From: Stropharia rugosoannulata
Taxonomy: Eukaryota; Basidiomycota; Agaricomycetes; Agaricales; Strophariaceae
NCBI GenBank assembly: GCA_028532985.1
Contig: JANCIK010000008.1
Coordinates: forward strand, 2,480,001 to 2,544,000
Reading direction: 5' to 3'
Length of the DNA stretch: 64,000 nucleotides
In this document: in pieces, positions 57,794 through 64,000 of the stretch
Layout of the letters: each line of letters opens with the position of its first letter
Position numbering within the stretch: the first letter of the stretch is position 1
Translations under genes and position numbers: made by a program
Notes under the pieces: generated by a model
Told to the model about the DNA's origin: nothing
The model's input: the letters and a program-made list of their open reading frames with translations, nothing else
The model's database searches: none

Positions 57794-60700
57794 ATGGCTT
57801 CGCCTGGAGATCAGTTGCCCCCCGGATGGACGGCAGAATGGTCAGTTTATCCTCGATCCCCACTCAAATCGCGCTAAATCGCCCCCAGGGACGCCGCGAG
57901 CCAACGGCACTACTTCATCGGTCAGCCCCATGCTTAGATTAGAAGAATATTCATTGACTTCTGTCGGTGCCTGCAGAGACGGCAACGGGACAGACCACTT
58001 GGGATCCCCCAGTAGCGGGTCAGCTTGGCCAGCCGCTCCCCGCGGGTTCCCCGCCGCCTCCAGGAGGGGCTCAACATCATGGGAAGCGTCGCCAGTACGC
58101 GGCAGGCCAAACTCAAGCCTACTACGGGGGCGATGCCCCCGCAGATACTGGGTACGGCGCTGCGGCACCCGGTCTCCAAGCCCCAGCGCAGGCGGGAGGA
58201 CAACTCTTCACCCCTGGCCTTGCGGTGGAAAACCAGTTTGCGGCCCAGCAAGCCCAGGCGCCGGCTCCCGGCCAACCACCGTACTATGGCGGGTCACAGG
58301 AGCCTGAATATATCAATGGCCCTGCATTTGACCGCCCGGCATACGCTCAGGCGCCTGTAGACGCTCTCGCAGGACAGTTTGGGCAGATGGGGATGGGGCA
58401 GAAGGGGTTGCAGCTTTACACCACCAACCTCCTCACGTCACCGCCCGAGCCGCGCGACTTGGAGCGGCCACCACCTGAGATTAGGCTCCCGCCCAATTCC
58501 TGCATATCCCCATCTCCCAGTGCCAACGCTGATTACAGCTATTGCCGGTCTACAATCAACGCCATCCCCACGACATCCTCCCTTTTGACGAAATCTAAGC
58601 TCCCATTCGCCCTTGTTCTCACTCCGTACAGATCGTTAAATGAAGGAGAGGAACCTGTCCCCCTCGTGACTGACACAGTCATTGCTCGTTGTCGGCGTTG
58701 CAGGACGTACATCAACCCTTACGTCCAGTTCATTGATGGTGGAAACCGGTATGTCCAGCCCTTTCATACTCTGTCAGTGAACATCCGTAACGTGTTTTCA
58801 GGTGGAGATGTTGTATGTGCAGCATGACTAACGAAGTTCCACAACTTTTCGATTGGGATCAGGCTCGCAACCAACCTGGTGATAGATGGGCGCGTGCCGA
58901 ACTCAACAACGCTGTTGTTGAATTCGTTGCCCCCACTGAGTACATGGTTCGCCCACCGCAGCCCGCTGTCTACGTGTTCTTGATCGACGTCAGCCATACT
59001 GCGGTTCAATCTGGTATATTCACTCTATCATTTTACGTGGCTAAAGCTGAACTTATTTTTAGGCATGGTTGCGACTGCCACCAGGACTATCCTAGAGAAT
59101 CTCGACCGCATCCCCGACGAAGACAACAGGACAAAGATCGCCATCGTCTGCTATGATGTCTCACTTTACTTCTTCTCAATGACTGTATGTACTCTCGACT
59201 TCCTATTTTCCCCTTAGTCTAATCACGTACATTGAAGGCGGAGTCAACAGAGACATCTATGCTGGTTGTGTCGGATATTGAAGACGTCTTCCTACCCAAG
59301 CCTAATGATCTACTGGTGAATATCACTGAATGTCGTGCTGCGCTTGAAGCCTTGTTGGGCAAGATTGGCGACATGTTCCAGGATAACAGCATTATCGGTA
59401 GCGCCATGGGCCCAGCCCTGCAAGCCGGATTCAAATTGATGGTTTGTGGCCAACTTGTTAATTTCCGAAGTAGAATAACTAAATCATTTTCAGGCGCCTA
59501 TTGGCGGTAAAATAACTGTTTTGTCTTCCACTCTGCCATCCGTAGGTGCTGGTGCACTCAAGAATCGCGAAGATCCCAAAATCCTTGGGACTGCTAAGGT
59601 GGATAATGCCACACTTGGTTTTCTACGATCATAGCTGATGCCCGCTTTAAGGAATCTGGCCTTCTTCAAGCTGCATCTCCCTTCTACAAGACATTCGCCA
59701 TTGAGTGCTCGAGAACACAGGTTTCCGTCGACATGTTCTTGTTCAGCGCAGGGTACCAGGATGTGGCTAGTCTCGGTAAGACAGTATACGTATCGTCAAG
59801 TACTTGTTATTAACTGCAGAATATCAAAGCCTGCCTCCCTCATTATACTTCCGGTCAAACCTACTATTATCCTGCATTCAATGCTGGCAGAACGGAAGAC
59901 GCGCTCAAGTTCGCCCACGAATTCGGAGAGGTCCTGGCAACCCCCATCATGTTGGAAGCTGTCATGCGCGTTCGTGCGTCGAGAGGTACGTTCAAAATTG
60001 GTTTGCCACTGTAAGATATTATTCTCATCCTTCTGCAGGTCTGCGCATGGCGTCCTTCCACGGCAACTTCTTCGTCCGTTCTACCGATCTTTTAGCTATG
60101 CCTGCTGTTCCCCAGGATCAATCATATGCTATCGAGGTCCAGATTGAGGAAGCTATCACCACGCCTTTCGTCGTATTCCAGACTGCCGTCCTACATACCA
60201 CTTGTTTCGGTATGAACTTTGATTACTTGTTTCTCTCTCTATTACTGATTGCTCTCATAGGTGAACGCCGAATCCGGGTCATCACCATGGCTCTGCCCAC
60301 AACGACAAGTCTTTCGGAGGTCTTTGCTTCCGCTGACCAGGTTGCGATCACGACCTACCTCGCAAATAAGGCTGTCGAGCGGTCACTAACGCATAAGCTC
60401 GAGGACAGTCGGGATTACATCTTCCAACGCCTTGTAGAACTTTTGGTTGCATACAAGACAAGTATGACCTCCAGTGGTGCCGGCGCTAGCGCACAGCTTG
60501 CCATTTCAGATAACTTGAAAATGTTGCCCGTTCTTATTCTAGGTCTATTGAAGAACGTGAGTCAGAAATTCAATGATCATTTGTCGGCCTGTGTAGCTAA
60601 CAATCGAGTTAGGTTGGCGTTCGCCAAAGCGCCCAAATACCCCCTGACATCCGTGCTTATTCCCAAGCTCTTTTGACATCGCTCCCCTCGCAAATGCTTG

Positions 60701-61430
60701 TCCCGTATCTATATCCCACTTTCTACTCCTTGCACAATATGCCTCCCGAAGCAGGTACCATCGGGGAGCACGGTGTTATCCTGCCCCCCGCCCTGCCGCT
60801 TACCTCGGAGCGCTTGGAGAGGCATGGCCTGTTCCTCATCGAAGACGGCCAGACTATCTTCTTGTGGGTCGGCAGGGACGCTGTTCCCCAGCTCGTACAA
60901 GACGTCTTTGACCTGCCCAGCTACGATGTGCTCCGGGGCGGAAAGGTATGTCCATCGCGTTTATAGTTCGTTATATCCTTGACTTACAAGCACCCTGCCA
61001 TAGACCACCTTGCGCCAATTGGATAACCCCTTCTCCCAACGGGTCAATGCCATCGTACAAAAGATCCGCGAGCTCCGCCGGGGAGTGTACTACCCGCACC
61101 TCTACATCGTCAAGGAGGACGGGGAGCCCCCGCTCCGCTTCTGGGCACTAAGCATGCTCATCCAAGACCGCGCGGACATGCTGCCCAGCTACCAGCAATT
61201 TATCTCGTCTTTGAAAGACAAGGTAAACGTTACATGATAAAATCTAAGTAGATATAATGCAGACGTGCACGGATATACGACCGGGTGCGTCTGCAGAGGC
61301 GGCCGCGCATGACCAGACCAGCGGCTCCTGTAGTGGTTCGTTGTCGTGGGCTGTTGGCGCCGGCTTACTTTCTTGTTTTTCTTTATGTTTGCGATTGCAG
61401 GTGAATGGCGTGCGGAGGAGCGGATACTAA
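57794..61430 (+). CDS. SEC24: COPII coat cargo adaptor SEC24 with N-terminal WW domain
   Basis: The inner-coat subunit of COPII vesicles that selects ER cargo. Three small exons (57794-57840, 57889-57920, 57977-) encode [27 protein letters not shown] and [11 protein letters not shown]. Together these form a WW domain with Trp at residues 12 and 35 and Pro at 38. A Gln-, Ala- and Gly-rich linker follows, then the Sec24 core: IRLPPNSC, the zinc finger ([18 protein letters not shown], then RCCMC), [10 protein letters not shown], the trunk domain ([23 protein letters not shown]), [17 protein letters not shown], the helical domain ([15 protein letters not shown]) and the gelsolin-like domain ([18 protein letters not shown]). 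The last exon, reached through a long intron, ends VNGVRRSGY at 61430. About ten introns are present and the gene appears intact. Confidence 0.93.
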
Positions 61431-64000
61431 ATAGTAGTGATGATGTTGATTTGATTCGTGTGTGGAGGATAATGCATTTGGAAGGATGATTCACCTTTTA
61501 TTACCCGTTTTGTGTTTCCGCTTCCTCCACCACTTTTTATGCTCACCATCGCTGTTTTTGACTGTGGTGGTCGAGAAAAAATCTACTGTGTTTCTGGATT
61601 GATGTGAGAGGACATGCAGACGAAAACAATGGTAGACTCATGACGGAGCGCTTCTGTGCGCAGAATTAGACTTCTATCCAAGTACAGTACTATGCTACTG
61701 TCTATTTTTGGAACACAGGATCATCAGAGTGTTCACTCTCCGTCCTGGAGTGTACATTTCAAAAAAAAAAAATCGGTGAGCGCTCAGTTTGTGTAATCAG
61801 TGTGTATGTACCACATTGTCAAATCGTAATCTTCATATTCAATGTGTACATGTGCATTTATGCTTTGTTTTTGTATGCAAGTGCTTCTAAATCCATAGTA
61901 CTCATTGACGTACGTTGTAAAGGAAATACCAGAGAAGCGCTGCCACAAATGAATATCTGCACAGCCTCGCAGAGATTACTTTGTGCGGTTGGTGGGTTTG
62001 CAGGAAATGGATACGGGTATACAAGAGCTTCGGACACCGAGGCTGGGTAGCATGTGCCCGTGGAGATCTAGGGGTCATCGAAGGTGCCCATTCTTATGAC
62101 GAATGTTAATGAGGCCTCACCATGTAAATCGCAATTTTATGTGGCCCATAACCACCGACCGAAGTCTATGTAAGAAAAATCAGAAAGGGCGTTCACTGGC
62201 TGCAGGCTAGATCCAATACCTGCACCACCAGAAGTCTGGGTACAATAGGGGTGTGCATCTTAGGGGCATCGTGATAGTTGAGAACGTTGACGTTGAGGGC
62301 TCCTTGAGCATTGACAATATTGCAGAGACTTAATAGTCAGCAGATTTGCACCCAGCCGTATTCGAGTCAGGTTGGATCTCCGGAGGAAAGAAGCTCTATC
62401 GATAGATTCAGTCACAAACACAGCGAAGAGCACAGCAACAAGCAAGTACTGTACCGTTTTGAATGGCTCATCCGTCCCCTGTCTCCCCCAATTCTCTCTC
62501 ACATCAGATGTAATCCTTATTCTTTCTCGATTCTTCAGATTTTCTGAGGATTAGTGGATTTTGAAAATTGGCGACAATGGTACAGTATGCCGGCTACATC
62601 ATAAGAGAGTAAAGTAGGATTTCCAGCTCTACAAGTTGCGGCGAGGATGGCTCGAGTGGATAGCTAGGAGTATGTGCTCGCCTCGAGTGCCCCTTTCAGT
62701 TATTTTTATTACATGACCGGTCTATCTCTCCCTATGGCAAAATTCCTAAATTTGGAATGACACTTTCTATTTTTGGAACACGAGATCACGAGAATCTTCC
62801 TCTGCAGTCTTGCGTTAAATCTACTTGTTTACAGAAAGGGTCCTGACTCATGTCAACAAATAGATCTAAATACGCCTGTGTATTTATCAGACTTGCATTA
62901 TTGCCCACAAGACTGATGATAGGATATATTTATTTTTCCACACTTTTTAGGTATGTATTTGTGACACGGGCGCCAAATATATAAGTTGCCGAACTGATTG
63001 GGATATTGATACCCTCCCATAAAAGAAACAGGTGCTAGAAGACCTCCGGAGGCGTGAGATAGTACCAACTCATAGGTAGGTATGTATATCATGCATGTCA
63101 AAGTATTTCTGATGTTATTCAAATCTTAAAATTACACTTTTTCGAAGCTTTTCGCCGCTTACAGGGCTCCCAGTAGATTGGTTAGGTGTGTCACAGTCGG
63201 CATACCAAAACCACGCTTCGACGCTTGAATAGGGGGTCTCCGCGCTCTACATGCGTTGCACAGCCGTATTCAATTCCGGATGGTGAGATGGTGAGAGCCT
63301 GGAGTGTTCAGCAAAATTTAAACAGACGGCTATTTCCTTCTTTCATTTTGAGCTAGGCTACAAGGGGACAGCAGACATTCACGCGCTCAAGTTATGTTGC
63401 AATTCAAATAAGCCGAGTATATCGCACGGGTTCTGAGAAGAAGTGTTCGAGATGGCACAGAACCGCTACAGCGGTCAGCTGTATCTCTGAGCAAGTCAGA
63501 GTGGAGATTTCATGAGAGAACAGCTTCTCAGAGAGGCTACCTCTGCCTTCATTTTACTACATATGTGACTTCAACAGCCTCAGGCCCAAACAAGTACTAA
63601 ATGATCAATGTCGTTATGCATGATTAGTGTCTTTACGAACAATTGGCGTGTTTTAAGTGTATACGGTATACTTTTACCCAGACACAGGCCTGTCAATGTC
63701 ACCATTAATGGTGCAATGTTGTTGCTATTCTATAGACTTTGCTCGGCTCAGAGAGCTTACCCGCACCATTTTGCCGATTTGTTCGCGCAGCAGGTGCTGG
63801 ATTGACCAAGCGCAGGTAGAGAGATGCTTAATTATACCACACACTGCGCCCTGTTGCAACTTACCGAGAGCGGTTGCGTAGCTCGGTTCTGCTTCCATTT
63901 TTTTGCGTGGACAATGGCTCTACATATCTGCTATCACACCGCCGAGGCGATAATCGACTCAGTACGTAGAGGCTTGCTAGCCCCATTCGCTACTCTTTCT
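61431..64000. other. Gene-poor right end
   Basis: About 2.6 kb with no convincing gene. Frames are below 85 codons and carry no motif. A 15 nt segment, CTATTTTTGGAACAC, occurs at about 61701 and again at about 62768, with loosely similar flanks, which may mark an old duplication or a decayed element. A GA/CT-rich SEC24 3' region is followed by AT-rich sequence to the window edge. Confidence 0.45.

Noticed and set aside
1..64000. CRISPR arrays, rRNA genes or retrotransposon LTRs
   Set aside because: No regularly spaced repeats, rRNA-like sequence, long direct terminal repeats or reverse transcriptase motifs were seen.

Overview
This is a 64 kb stretch of nuclear DNA from a basidiomycete fungus, most probably a mushroom-forming agaricomycete. 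The evidence is dense genes with many 50-70 nt introns, typical fungal housekeeping genes (PWP2, DHH1, SEC24, SDHAF2, homoserine dehydrogenase), a DUF6534-type membrane protein, several oxidative enzymes, and a CxC5-type protein of the KDZ transposon group. All gene models were read by eye from conserved motifs and splice sites, so exon edges are approximate.

Layout. 1-5.0 kb: 5' part of PWP2 (minus), two small single-membrane-span proteins (plus), and a DUF6534-type membrane protein (minus). 6.4-8.9 kb: a DXD glycosyltransferase followed by broken coding scraps. 9.0-11.5 kb: a secreted sedolisin (S53) protease with altered active-site residues. 11.6-13.9 kb: a P450 pseudogene lacking its heme loop. 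14.4-15.2 kb: a GPI-anchored secreted protein. 17.7-18.2 kb: SDHAF2. 19.0-23.8 kb: an intact P450 paralogous to the pseudogene, then two tandem short-chain dehydrogenases. 24.3-26.0 kb: DHH1. 27.8-34.1 kb: two tandem P450s, the first with a 1.15 kb Mutator-like TIR element inserted directly before its start codon. 34.3-38.9 kb: homoserine dehydrogenase, a GNAT acetyltransferase and a secreted beta-carbonic anhydrase, all minus. 40.2-46.4 kb: a methyltransferase gene split in its first exon by a 4.16 kb hAT transposon, with a second, non-autonomous hAT-like element just upstream. 46.8-48.9 kb: a fifth P450, with ExxR changed to ExxH. 49.2-50.1 kb: a KDZ-type element remnant. 50.2-55.7 kb: a large membrane protein and a GH47 alpha-mannosidase. 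57.8-61.4 kb: SEC24 with an N-terminal WW domain. 61.4-64 kb: no recognisable gene.

How the genes relate. Five P450 loci (three of one type, two of another) and two SDRs are scattered among housekeeping genes. This looks like local duplication and decay of oxidative genes rather than a compact metabolite cluster, because no backbone synthase is visible. GH47, SEC24 and the DXD glycosyltransferase belong to the secretory pathway but are not evidently co-regulated.

The strongest observations are four TIR elements with recognisable target-site duplications (one supported by a paralogous empty site), the gene disrupted by hAT, the P450 pseudogene, the probable inactive sedolisin, and a perfect 34 bp hairpin. 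I did not find a convincing new multi-gene system.
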